Shown here one piece after another: positions 1-7,143 of a stretch of 64,000 nt of DNA (positions within the stretch are counted from its first letter, which is position 1; each line of letters begins with the position of its first letter). Source of the stretch: Ardenticatenaceae bacterium (GTDB lineage: Bacteria; Chloroflexota; Anaerolineae; Promineifilales; Promineifilaceae); the NCBI GenBank assembly GCA_020634245.1, contig JACKCC010000025.1, positions 46,416 through 110,415 of the forward strand, written 5' to 3'. The notes beneath the pieces are model-generated. The model was given only the letters and a program-made list of their open reading frames with translations. It ran no database searches and was not told the origin of the DNA. The translations under genes and the position numbers were made by a program.

Positions 1-55
1 ATCCTATCACCATCCTTCCCAATGGCATACAAAAAAATAAATGAAGGAGTTTGAT

Positions 56-352
56 ATGTTGAAAAAGAATTATTCAAAAACTGGAACTAGCTGCCGGGTA
101 ACGTTTAAATTACCGGCTGACGTTGACGCGAAAACGGCCGTTCTCTGCGGCGATTTTAATGATTGGGACCAATCAGATGCGCCGATGAAACAACTCAAAG
201 ACGGCAGTTTCAGCGTCACCGTCTCCGTCTCCGCTCCCCAAACCTACCGCTTCCGCTACCTGTTAGATGGCGAGCGTTGGGAAAACGATTGGGAAGCCGA
301 CGGCTACGCCCCCAACGAATATGGCACAGATGATTCAATTTTAGAAGTGTAA
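56..352 (+). CDS. CBM48/isoamylase early-set-like small protein
   Basis: A 98-residue protein that consists almost entirely of one beta-sandwich of the glycogen-binding/isoamylase early-set (CBM48/AMPK-beta) type. The pattern V-L-C-G-D-F-N-D-W near residue 32 followed by M-x-x-L-x-D-G-x-F near residue 44 and Y-R-F-R-Y-L-L-D-G near residue 62 is the family hallmark. An ATG exists 15 bases upstream at 41, but AAGGAG at 44-49 lies 6 bases before the ATG at 56, so the later start is preferred. Stand-alone proteins of this type are common; they may bind glycogen or act as small adaptors, and no catalytic residues are expected. It is followed by a terminator-like hairpin and so appears monocistronic. 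The fold is clear; the role is not known. Confidence 0.8.
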   Translation: MLKKNYSKTGTSCRVTFKLPADVDAKTAVLCGDFNDWDQSDAPMKQLKDGSFSVTVSVSAPQTYRFRYLLDGERWENDWEADGYAPNEYGTDDSILEV

Positions 353-373
353 AAACCATAAGCTGAAGTTCAT

Positions 374-418
374 AGCCGTTGCCGCCGATTCAGTTTTTCC
401 GGGACAACGGCTTTTTTT
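374..418 (+). terminator. Rho-independent terminator after the CBM48-like gene
   Basis: AGCCGTTG at 374-381 pairs perfectly with CAACGGCT at 405-412 and is followed by a T-run. The 23-base loop is larger than usual. Confidence 0.6.
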
Positions 419-539
419 ATGCAATTTTGCAAATCATTCAAGCCATGCCATAATCTAAAGAGGGATTCTGTATTTTTCACGCCGAGAAATAAAACCCCTT
501 TTTATGATTCCTATTTTAGTCACAAGGAGACAAGGAGAG

Positions 540-2201
540 ATGAAAAAACAATTTACGTACCTCTTAGTTTTTGTAATCCTGGCACTGATGCTGGCCGCCT
601 GTGGCGGTGGAACAGCTGATGAACCAGCTGCGGTTGAAGAGCCGGCTACAACCACTCAAGAAACAACGGGCGAAACTCCGGCTGAAGAACCCGCCGCAGA
701 AGCTCCGGCCGAAAACGCAGGAATGCCCGATCTAGGTGGCCGGGAAGTGACCATCGCCGTTGAGAACGCCTACCTGCCCTTCAACTACATTGATCCGGCA
801 ACTGGCGAACCAGCCGGTTGGGACTATACAGTTTGGGACGAGCTTTGCGGCCTCATTAACTGCACGCCCGTATACGTGGAAGCTGGTTGGGAAGGCATGA
901 TTCAAGCTGTCGCCGATGGCCAGTACGACGCAGCGGCTGATGGTATCACCATCACCGATGACCGCGCCGAAATCGTAGACTTCTCAGTCGGTTACATCAA
1001 CATTGAACAACGCCTCCTCGTACGATTGGATGAGGACCGCATCGAGAGTATTGACGACATCGTCAACAACGAAGAACTGGTGCTGGGTACACAAACGGGT
1101 ACGACCAACTATGAAACGGCCGTGCAATACCTGCCCGAAGACCGCATTCAGGCTTTTGAGCAGTTCCCCTTTGCTGTGCAGGCTCTCATCGCTGGCGACA
1201 TTGATGCTGTCATCATCGACGAAGTGGCCGGACAAGGTTACCTGGGCGAGAATGCTGACAAGTTGAAGCTGGTCGGCCCCTCCATGTCCAGTGACCAGTT
1301 AGGTTTCATCTTCCCCAAAGGCAGCGAACTGGTTGAGCCAGTAAATGCGGCCATCGCCGAATTGGCGCAGAACGGCTTCCTGACCGAAGTCAATCTCCAG
1401 TACTTTGGACCTTCTTTCACCATTACTTACGACGACCTCTTCCCGCCAGAGGAAGGCGCTGCTGATGAAGGCGCCGCCATGGCTGACCTGGGCGGTCAAG
1501 AAGTGACCATCGCCGTCGAGAATGCCTACCTGCCCTTCAACTACATCGACCCGGCAACCAGCGAACCGGCCGGCTGGGACTATGAAGTTTGGAATGAGAT
1601 TTGTGTTGTCATCAACTGTGTGCCGGTTTATACCGAAGCCGGTTGGGAAGGTATGATTCAAGCTGTCGCCGATGGCCAGTTTGATGCCGCCGCTGACGGC
1701 ATTACCATCACCGATGACCGCGCCGAAATCGTAGACTTCTCAGTCGGTTACATCAACATTGAACAACGCCTCCTCGTACGATTGGATGAGGACCGCATCG
1801 AGAGCATTGACGACATCGTCAACAACGAAGAACTGGTGCTGGGTACACAAACGGGTACAACCAACTATGAAACGGCCGTGCAATACCTGCCCGAAGACCG
1901 CATTCAGGCTTTTGAGCAGTTCCCCTTTGCTGTGCAGGCTCTCATCGCTGGCGACATTGATGCTGTCATCATCGACGAAGTGGCCGGACAAGGTTACCTG
2001 GGCGAGAATGCTGACAAGTTGAAGCTGGTCGGCCCCTCCATGTCCAGTGACCAGTTAGGCTTCATCTTCCCCAAAGGCAGCGAACTGGTTGAGCCGGTAA
2101 ATGCGGCCTTGACCGAGTTGATGGCCAACGGCTTCCTGGCTGAAGTGAACCTCAAGTACTTCGGCCCTGAATTCACCATCACGTATGACGATCTTGAGTA
2201 A
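540..2201 (+). CDS. Amino-acid ABC transporter binding lipoprotein with two tandem SBP domains
   Basis: Extracytoplasmic solute-binding protein of the polar amino-acid family (SBP_bac_3), 553 residues, about twice the usual length. A lipoprotein signal peptide ends in L-A-A-C with the lipidated Cys at residue 21. A Pro/Ala/Glu/Thr-rich linker (about 22-63) leads into two complete binding domains, roughly 65-300 and 317-553. Both begin V-T-I-A-V-E-N-A-Y-L-P-F-N-Y and contain A-A-D-G-I-T-I-T-D-D-R and G-T-Q-T-G-T-T. The preferred ATG at 540 is preceded by AAGGAGAG; an in-frame ATG at 504 has no good ribosome site. The permease and ATPase genes follow, so it very probably delivers amino acids to that transporter. 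Tandem binding domains are known in GlnPQ-type permeases, where they are fused to the membrane subunit; here they are a free lipoprotein. The duplication is almost identical at DNA level over its middle part. Confidence 0.93.
   Translation: MKKQFTYLLVFVILALMLAACGGGTADEPAAVEEPATTTQETTGETPAEEPAAEAPAENAGMPDLGGREVTIAVENAYLPFNYIDPATGEPAGWDYTVWDELCGLINCTPVYVEAGWEGMIQAVADGQYDAAADGITITDDRAEIVDFSVGYINIEQRLLVRLDEDRIESIDDIVNNEELVLGTQTGTTNYETAVQYLPEDRIQAFEQFPFAVQALIAGDIDAVIIDEVAGQGYLGENADKLKLVGPSMSSDQLGFIFPKGSELVEPVNAAIAELAQNGFLTEVNLQYFGPSFTITYDDLFPPEEGAADEGAAMADLGGQEVTIAVENAYLPFNYIDPATSEPAGWDYEVWNEICVVINCVPVYTEAGWEGMIQAVADGQFDAAADGITITDDRAEIVDFSVGYINIEQRLLVRLDEDRIESIDDIVNNEELVLGTQTGTTNYETAVQYLPEDRIQAFEQFPFAVQALIAGDIDAVIIDEVAGQGYLGENADKLKLVGPSMSSDQLGFIFPKGSELVEPVNAALTELMANGFLAEVNLKYFGPEFTITYDDLE
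732..2201 (+). repeat. Intragenic tandem duplication, period 756 bp
   Basis: Units 732-1487 and 1488-2201 encode the two binding domains. From about 949-1341 against 1705-2097 I see only about four substitutions in about 390 bp, while the flanking parts of the units differ at many sites. Confidence 0.9.
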
Positions 2202-2236
2202 TGGCGTAACGGCCGTTTCCTAAATCAACCAATTTC

Positions 2237-2270
2237 AGAAGCGTCAACAATTTGTTGGCGCTTCTTTTTT
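2237..2270 (+). terminator. Terminator between binding-protein and permease genes
   Basis: GAAGCG-T-CAAC (2238-2248) pairs with GTTG-G-CGCTTC (2254-2264), with one G-T pair, a 5-base loop and a T-run to 2270. It would partially stop transcription after the binding-protein gene, consistent with the usual excess of binding protein over membrane components. Confidence 0.8.
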
Positions 2271-2344
2271 GTATTCGGCGTGTTTCAAGGTATTATTTTT
2301 AATACTTACCCATCGTTCATCATCATTGATTTGAAGGAGGTACT

Positions 2345-3139
2345 ATGACTGGTCCTGAGATGCAAGCGCAGCCCGATACCGCCTGGCATGCAGGTTGGCG
2401 CGAATTCCCCTGGTGGTTAGTGGCTATATTCGGTTTTCTCATTGTAATGGTTATCCTCGTCATAACCAACCCCGACATTCAAGAGGCTTTCAACTTTATT
2501 CTCCCCGGCATCACCACAACGCTTTATATCACCCTCGTAGCTTTCGGTATTGCCTTGATATTCGGTCTTTTTGCCGGCCTGGGGCGAATCAGCAGCAACA
2601 GCGTCATTCGTAATATTGCCATCACGTATGTTGAATTTATTCGGGGCGTACCTACGTTGGTTCTTATCCTCACCCTGTCATTCGTCATTGTACCGGCCGT
2701 TTCGAACAGCATAGGCATTGACAACAAGGATATTTCCATCGAACTGCGGGCGATCCTGTCTTTGGCTATTATCTATGGCGCTTTTCTGGCCGAGATTTTC
2801 CGTGCCGGTATCGAATCAATTGCCAAAGGTCAGATGGAAGCAGCGCGTTCGCTGGGCATGACCTACCGGCAGGCGATGCAGTACATCATCTTGCCCCAGG
2901 CCGTACGCAACATTTCCCCGGCCTTAGGCAATGATTTCATCGCTATGCTCAAGGATTCATCACTGGCCTCAGTGCTGGCCGTGCGCGAATTAACACAGCG
3001 ATCACGACTCCACGCCGGCAGCACATTCCGTTTTCCTGAATCCTACCTGGTTTTGACCTTTTTCTATTTGACCATGACTATCGTTTTGAGCCTGCTCCTG
3101 CGATGGTATGAAGGAAGGTTACGAAGAGATGCAAAATAA
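2345..3139 (+). CDS. Amino-acid ABC transporter permease (HisM/GlnP family)
   Basis: Inner-membrane permease of the polar amino-acid ABC family, 264 residues, a normal length. A hydrophobic segment at about 25-45 is followed by the typical permease core. The cytoplasmic EAA loop, which docks on the ATPase, is clear around residues 165-190 (E-A-A-R-S-L-G-M then I-I-L-P-Q-A). Start at 2345 follows AAGGAGG at the correct spacing. It is preceded by the binding-protein gene and a terminator, and its 3' end overlaps the ATPase gene, implying translational coupling. A single permease gene suggests that a homodimer forms the membrane channel. The substrate is an amino acid by family, but which one cannot be read from the sequence. 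Confidence 0.93.
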   Translation: MTGPEMQAQPDTAWHAGWREFPWWLVAIFGFLIVMVILVITNPDIQEAFNFILPGITTTLYITLVAFGIALIFGLFAGLGRISSNSVIRNIAITYVEFIRGVPTLVLILTLSFVIVPAVSNSIGIDNKDISIELRAILSLAIIYGAFLAEIFRAGIESIAKGQMEAARSLGMTYRQAMQYIILPQAVRNISPALGNDFIAMLKDSSLASVLAVRELTQRSRLHAGSTFRFPESYLVLTFFYLTMTIVLSLLLRWYEGRLRRDAK

Positions 3140-3884
3140 CATTGGTTCAAATCAAATGATTGTCATTGACGATCTTTACAAATATTTTGATCAAATCAAA
3201 GCCGTCAATGGGGTCAACATACAGGTGAAACGGGGCGAAGTCGTCGTCATCGTCGGCCCCAGCGGTTCCGGAAAAAGTACGGTTTTACGCTGCATCAATC
3301 ATTTGGAAGTGCCTACCCAGGGAGCGGTTTATATTGATGGCGTCCATCTAGAAGAAAAGGGAACCGACATCAATGCCGTTCGAGCTGAAGTAGGCATGGT
3401 TTTTCAGCAATTTAACTTGTTCCCCCATTTGACGGTGCTGGAAAATGTCACCATTGCTCAAAAGCTGGTACGCAAACGGGACAAAGCGGAAGCAGAACGG
3501 ATTGGTATGGAGCAATTGGCCCGCGTCGGCATCCCGGAAAAGGCCAACGCCTACCCCCGCCAGCTATCCGGCGGTCAGCAGCAGCGGGTGGCCATTGCCC
3601 GCGCCCTGGCAATGAATCCTAAGGTGATGTTGTTTGACGAGCCAACCAGCGCCTTGGATCCGGAAATGATCAAGGAAGTGCTGGACGTCATGCTGGATTT
3701 GGCTAAAGTGGGGATGACAATGGTTGTGGTGACGCACGAGATGGGATTTGCCCGCTCGGCCGCCGACCGGGTTGTGTTCATGGATGAAGGCCAGATCATC
3801 GAAGTTGCGTCGCCTGAAGATTTGTACAATAACCCGCAGCATGACCGTACAAAATTATTCTTGAGCAAGATTTTGTCCCATTAG
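3129..3884 (+). CDS. Amino-acid ABC transporter ATP-binding protein (GlnQ/HisP family)
   Basis: ATPase subunit that powers the transporter, 251 residues. Walker A G-P-S-G-S-G-K-S-T lies at residues 43-51, followed by a Q-loop in V-F-Q-Q-F-N-L-F, signature L-S-G-G-Q-Q-Q-R, Walker B V-M-L-F-D-E-P-T and the H-loop V-V-T-H-E-M-G. An upstream in-frame ATG at 3108 gives seven more residues, but AAGGAAGG at 3111-3118 fits the ATG at 3129. The gene overlaps the permease end by 11 bases. All catalytic motifs are intact. It is followed by a strong bidirectional terminator. Confidence 0.95.
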   Translation: MQNNIGSNQMIVIDDLYKYFDQIKAVNGVNIQVKRGEVVVIVGPSGSGKSTVLRCINHLEVPTQGAVYIDGVHLEEKGTDINAVRAEVGMVFQQFNLFPHLTVLENVTIAQKLVRKRDKAEAERIGMEQLARVGIPEKANAYPRQLSGGQQQRVAIARALAMNPKVMLFDEPTSALDPEMIKEVLDVMLDLAKVGMTMVVVTHEMGFARSAADRVVFMDEGQIIEVASPEDLYNNPQHDRTKLFLSKILSH

Positions 3885-3902
3885 TTTGAAGCTGGAACAA
3901 TT

Positions 3903-3947
3903 AAAATGAGGCTGGTGCAATTCGGAAAATTGTGCCAGCCTCATTTT
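3903..3947. terminator. Bidirectional terminator between convergent genes
   Basis: A 20-bp stem with two wobble pairs and a 5-base loop (arms 3903-3922 and 3928-3947). A-rich and T-rich outer ends give a U-tract in both directions. It separates the plus-strand transporter operon from the minus-strand cytochrome gene ending at 3950. Confidence 0.9.
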
Positions 3948-3949
3948 GT

Positions 3950-5641
3950 TTAAGGCATTGTTAAGCCACGTTCAGGCCGAGAGAAGTTATGGCAATTTGA
4001 ACAATCCAGACCTTCTGTATCCACGTGAGTCGCGTGGTTGGCCAAAAAGCCGGCTGATGGCTGATTGCCGTGACAACTGTCACACGTGTATTCGTAACCC
4101 AAGGCTTGTAAATCTAATCGTGGCGAACCGGCGCCGAGTTCATCATGACATTCGCCGCATGCTAATGCGTTTTCAGCCACTTCAACACCATGATTGATGG
4201 TCTGGAAGGTGTGGATGGGTACAATGGTGTAGCTGCCTGTCATACTTGCCTCAGTCATGCCATCAGCGACAGCCTGTTCAAAGCTGCCAGTGGTGTAATA
4301 GGTAAAAGTGGAATGGGGAATGATCTCGCCAGTGGCGTCAAGCATTGCGGATACCGAAAGATGTTCTTTCATAGGGTACAACCGGGCCTCAGTTGAAGTA
4401 ACGTCGCCTAACGGCACGCCCAAAGTGTATTGGCCGTTATCATTGAGGGATGGAACCTGCCCCAAGATATAGACTTCGCTAGTGCCGTCAAACCATTGGT
4501 AAGTAGGAATGACGTTGCTTTCCCGAATCTCTTCTGGTTTCCAACCGCCCTGCCCATCAAATAGTGTGGCATCATAAACAGGATTCTCCCAATCCCGTTG
4601 CATTTCAGTGCTTACATCTTTGGCGAACGTGGGAATATGGCATGTTTGACAGGCAACGTGGGCTACATGCTGGTTTAACCGGTCGTCTGCATGAAGTTGT
4701 GAAGCGTGGCAAGTCTGGCAGCTAAAAGCTAAATCGATGTCATTGGGGCGTAGGTCGAGACCACGGCCGTATACTTGATGGTTCCCCGCGTCATGACAAT
4801 CAGCACAAACAAAATCGTACCCTTGAGGACTCATGTGCACATCAGAAGCAAGTGGTGGGTTAGCGGTGATAGAAGAAAGATCACCCCGTTTGCCGCCGTC
4901 GCTTTCCGAGGCGTAGGCATGACAACGCAGGCAGGTTATGCGGGTGGTAGCATGTACGGTACGCGCTGCTTCCAACGATGTGATGCTCATATTGGCTTCA
5001 TCCGGAGTAAAAAAGAAGCCGTTTTCGTCTTCTATGGGAACCTGGATAGTGGTGGGTTGGCTGTCAGCATCAATGGCGGGAACATTTTCAAAGGGGCCGG
5101 CGGCCGTTCGAGCATATTCTTCTTGATGACACATTAAACAATCGATGTTATTTAATTGTTCGGTGGTTGAAGTAGATTGCGGCCGTTGACCGTAACCGGT
5201 ATGGCAGTTGGCGCAAGTTGCCCAGCGGGAGGTTATGATTGCGCCACAGTAAGTATTGAACGCGCCATCGTTTTTACCGGCCGTGCCGATGATATTGGTT
5301 ACGTTGGGCGTGTCGCCGGTCAATTGATAGTGGACTGAACCATGCATTGCTTCGGCTTCAGTCTGGTGGCAGGCTACGCACGTTTCTGGGCCATCATATG
5401 ACGTGATACCGGCATGTCCTTGGGGTGTCGAGGTAGGCGTAGAAGTCGGGGTAGATGTAGGCGTTGAGGTAGGTGTTGAAGTCGGAGTTGACGTGGGAGT
5501 CAGATCAGATGTGGCATCGCCATTTAGTATTAATGGCAAATAGATAAAGAAGTCATCTGTATTTTGGGTGAGGGCTGTCATTACCCCGACTCCCATTGCC
5601 AGCATTAAGAAAACAGCCAATAAAAAATACTTATTTTTCAC
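3950..5641 (-). CDS. Exported decahaem c-type cytochrome
   Basis: Extracytoplasmic multihaem cytochrome, 563 residues, probably an electron-transfer protein or a terminal reductase. Ten C-x-x-C-H haem-binding motifs can be counted: CVACH, CANCH, CLMCH, CLRCH, CADCH, CQTCH twice, CGECH, CDSCH and CSNCH. The N-terminus is a signal peptide or uncleaved anchor (about 4-25), followed by a Y-L-P-L-I-L motif and a stalk of seven S/T-P repeats (about 49-75). A region of about 150 residues without haem motifs sits between the seventh and eighth motifs. The start codon is GTG, preceded by AGGAG. Spacing and haem number resemble octa/decahaem reductases and electron conduits, but I cannot assign a substrate; no lysine-ligated C-x-x-C-K site was noticed. 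The gene stands alone with a dyad upstream. Confidence 0.88.
   Translation of the reverse strand: MKNKYFLLAVFLMLAMGVGVMTALTQNTDDFFIYLPLILNGDATSDLTPTSTPTSTPTSTPTSTPTSTPTSTPQGHAGITSYDGPETCVACHQTEAEAMHGSVHYQLTGDTPNVTNIIGTAGKNDGAFNTYCGAIITSRWATCANCHTGYGQRPQSTSTTEQLNNIDCLMCHQEEYARTAAGPFENVPAIDADSQPTTIQVPIEDENGFFFTPDEANMSITSLEAARTVHATTRITCLRCHAYASESDGGKRGDLSSITANPPLASDVHMSPQGYDFVCADCHDAGNHQVYGRGLDLRPNDIDLAFSCQTCHASQLHADDRLNQHVAHVACQTCHIPTFAKDVSTEMQRDWENPVYDATLFDGQGGWKPEEIRESNVIPTYQWFDGTSEVYILGQVPSLNDNGQYTLGVPLGDVTSTEARLYPMKEHLSVSAMLDATGEIIPHSTFTYYTTGSFEQAVADGMTEASMTGSYTIVPIHTFQTINHGVEVAENALACGECHDELGAGSPRLDLQALGYEYTCDSCHGNQPSAGFLANHATHVDTEGLDCSNCHNFSRPERGLTMP
5426..5503. repeat. 12-bp-period repeat encoding an S/T-P stalk
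   Basis: About seven copies of a 12-base unit encode Ser/Thr-Pro repeats behind the signal region of the cytochrome. This length-variable surface linker is coding. Confidence 0.8.
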
Positions 5642-5696
5642 AATAAAAATCTCCTGTATGCAAACGTTTCAATTGCCAAGTCGTTTACTCAAATAT

Positions 5697-5731
5697 TTTG
5701 CTATAGTGGATCCGGCTTCCCCTATAGCAAA
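5697..5731. promoter_or_regulatory. Operator-like dyad upstream of the decahaem cytochrome
   Basis: Perfect inverted repeat TTTGCTATAG / CTATAGCAAA (5697-5706, 5722-5731) with a 15-base spacer, about 56 bases upstream of the GTG. An AT-rich stretch reading TATAAT on the minus strand lies just beyond. It is probably a binding site for a dimeric regulator. Confidence 0.5.
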
Positions 5732-5761
5732 CAATTATATCCTATAAGAACTGAGTGCTTC

Positions 5762-5791
5762 TTGACAAGGTCATTGGGACATTTGTATTAT
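5762..5791 (+). promoter_or_regulatory. Possible sigma70-type promoter for the CHAT cluster
   Basis: TTGACA (5762-5767), an 18-base spacer and TATTAT (5786-5791) face the genes starting at 5921. The implied leader is about 120 bases. This is a motif match only. Confidence 0.35.
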
Positions 5792-5920
5792 CCAATCAAC
5801 GATTTTCCTGCCTGTTTTTTTGTAAGGCAATCTAGCAAACAGGTTTTTCATTATTCTGCGCTTCCATTTTCTGGTACACTTTACGTAATATGACGTGTCA
5901 TCAAATAAAGTGAGGTGTTT

Positions 5921-7111
5921 ATGTCAGCCGAAGTAATTTCTTTTCCGCTTGATAGAGCGCCAGGAACAGCAAAGCTCGTTTACCGGCCATGGGGTACACG
6001 CACGTTGAAGTTATCGGTCAGTACGGGATCGGTGACGCCAGCTTTACGGATACGGCCGTCTACCATCCACCCTGACGACGACGCCAACAACATCTTCCGG
6101 GCCTACGCTGACGACAGCGACGCCTTCATCATCAGTTGGGGCGGCGGCCATGAACCCGGCCCCTGCCTCAAATCAAAAGACGTTCTGCACGCCTTCGAGC
6201 AGTGTACCGAGATGCAGCCAGGTGACAGCAGCATGATCTTCTTCAACGTCAGGCACGTCGGCCCGGACTTGCCGGAAACAGCAACAGTGACGATTGAAGC
6301 CTACAACGAGGAAAGCGGCGATGTCTTTGCCGCACTGCCGGTGACTTTGCAAAAACCGGCCGCTTATCCGGCCAGCGCCGTCCGGTTGTTGGAGGCATCT
6401 CCCAATGTCTGGCAGCCACAAGGCGACATGTTGGCCCAATACGACCCGCGTTGGTGGCCCAAAGATGTGGCGTACGTGGCTGCCGGTGACTTACCGCTGG
6501 CCGTCGTTCGCCAGGAGGCAAGCTTGTCTGTCCAGTGGCAGGGTAAAGAGACAGCAACAATCACCGATGACACCAAACCGTCCATTTTGGATATGGACGG
6601 CGTGGCCTTTGAACTATTCTATTTTGACGAGTGGCATGTGGCTTTGCGCGTCTGGTTTTTCTGGTTGGATGCCAACGTGGGCGGCGGCTTTTTCATCGGC
6701 CGGCACGAAGTGCCCGACGCCGAGCGGTTTGATATGCTGATTCGGCGGGCAGACGGTTACGTGACGCTGGCCTGCACCGATCTACACTGGCGCGAAGTGT
6801 GGGGCGAAGCCACCAGCAGCCCGTTACGTGCTACATTGGGCCTGAGCCGTGAAACAAAGCTGAAGCTGGCCGAAGAAGAGTTGGGCAAGTTGTGGGGCAC
6901 ATGGAAGGGCGACAAACAATTGGAACATGACCGGGTTTACAACCCCATGCGTTTTATTGAGCGGTTAGCCGAGGAACGCGGAAAAGAGCAAGCTGGTGTA
7001 CAGCGAGCCAAAGGAACGGAAGCCCACCTGCCCATGCTGCACAACGTGGAACAGCGCTTCGAAGAAGGCAAGCCGCCGCGTATGACCAGCAGTGACGTTC
7101 GCCTTGGATAA
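5921..7111 (+). CDS. Uncharacterised protein upstream of a CHAT protease
   Basis: A 396-residue soluble protein that I do not recognise. No signal peptide or membrane segment is apparent. The first ~160 residues look beta-rich. A Trp/Phe-rich segment follows around residues 230-260 (F-E-L-F-Y-F-D-E-W then V-W-F-F-W-L-D), and the last ~100 residues are charged and probably helical. GTG at 5915 is also in frame, but GAGGTG just upstream favours the ATG at 5921. The gene lies 32 bases before the CHAT protease gene on the same strand, so it is a candidate partner, substrate or adaptor of the protease; that role is inferred from position only. Confidence 0.75.
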   Translation: MSAEVISFPLDRAPGTAKLVYRPWGTRTLKLSVSTGSVTPALRIRPSTIHPDDDANNIFRAYADDSDAFIISWGGGHEPGPCLKSKDVLHAFEQCTEMQPGDSSMIFFNVRHVGPDLPETATVTIEAYNEESGDVFAALPVTLQKPAAYPASAVRLLEASPNVWQPQGDMLAQYDPRWWPKDVAYVAAGDLPLAVVRQEASLSVQWQGKETATITDDTKPSILDMDGVAFELFYFDEWHVALRVWFFWLDANVGGGFFIGRHEVPDAERFDMLIRRADGYVTLACTDLHWREVWGEATSSPLRATLGLSRETKLKLAEEELGKLWGTWKGDKQLEHDRVYNPMRFIERLAEERGKEQAGVQRAKGTEAHLPMLHNVEQRFEEGKPPRMTSSDVRLG

Positions 7112-7143
7112 ATCGTCCATTCTTATCTTACTAGGAGAAGACA

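Noticed and set aside
984..2022. Paired open frames on both strands inside the binding-protein gene, repeated at a 756-base offset
   Set aside because: They are other-frame readings of the duplicated domain and have no ribosome sites; their repetition merely reflects the duplication.
5426..5503. Regular 12-base repeats suggestive of a small CRISPR-like or satellite array
   Set aside because: Units are too short, there are no spacers, and the frame encodes a Ser/Thr-Pro stalk.
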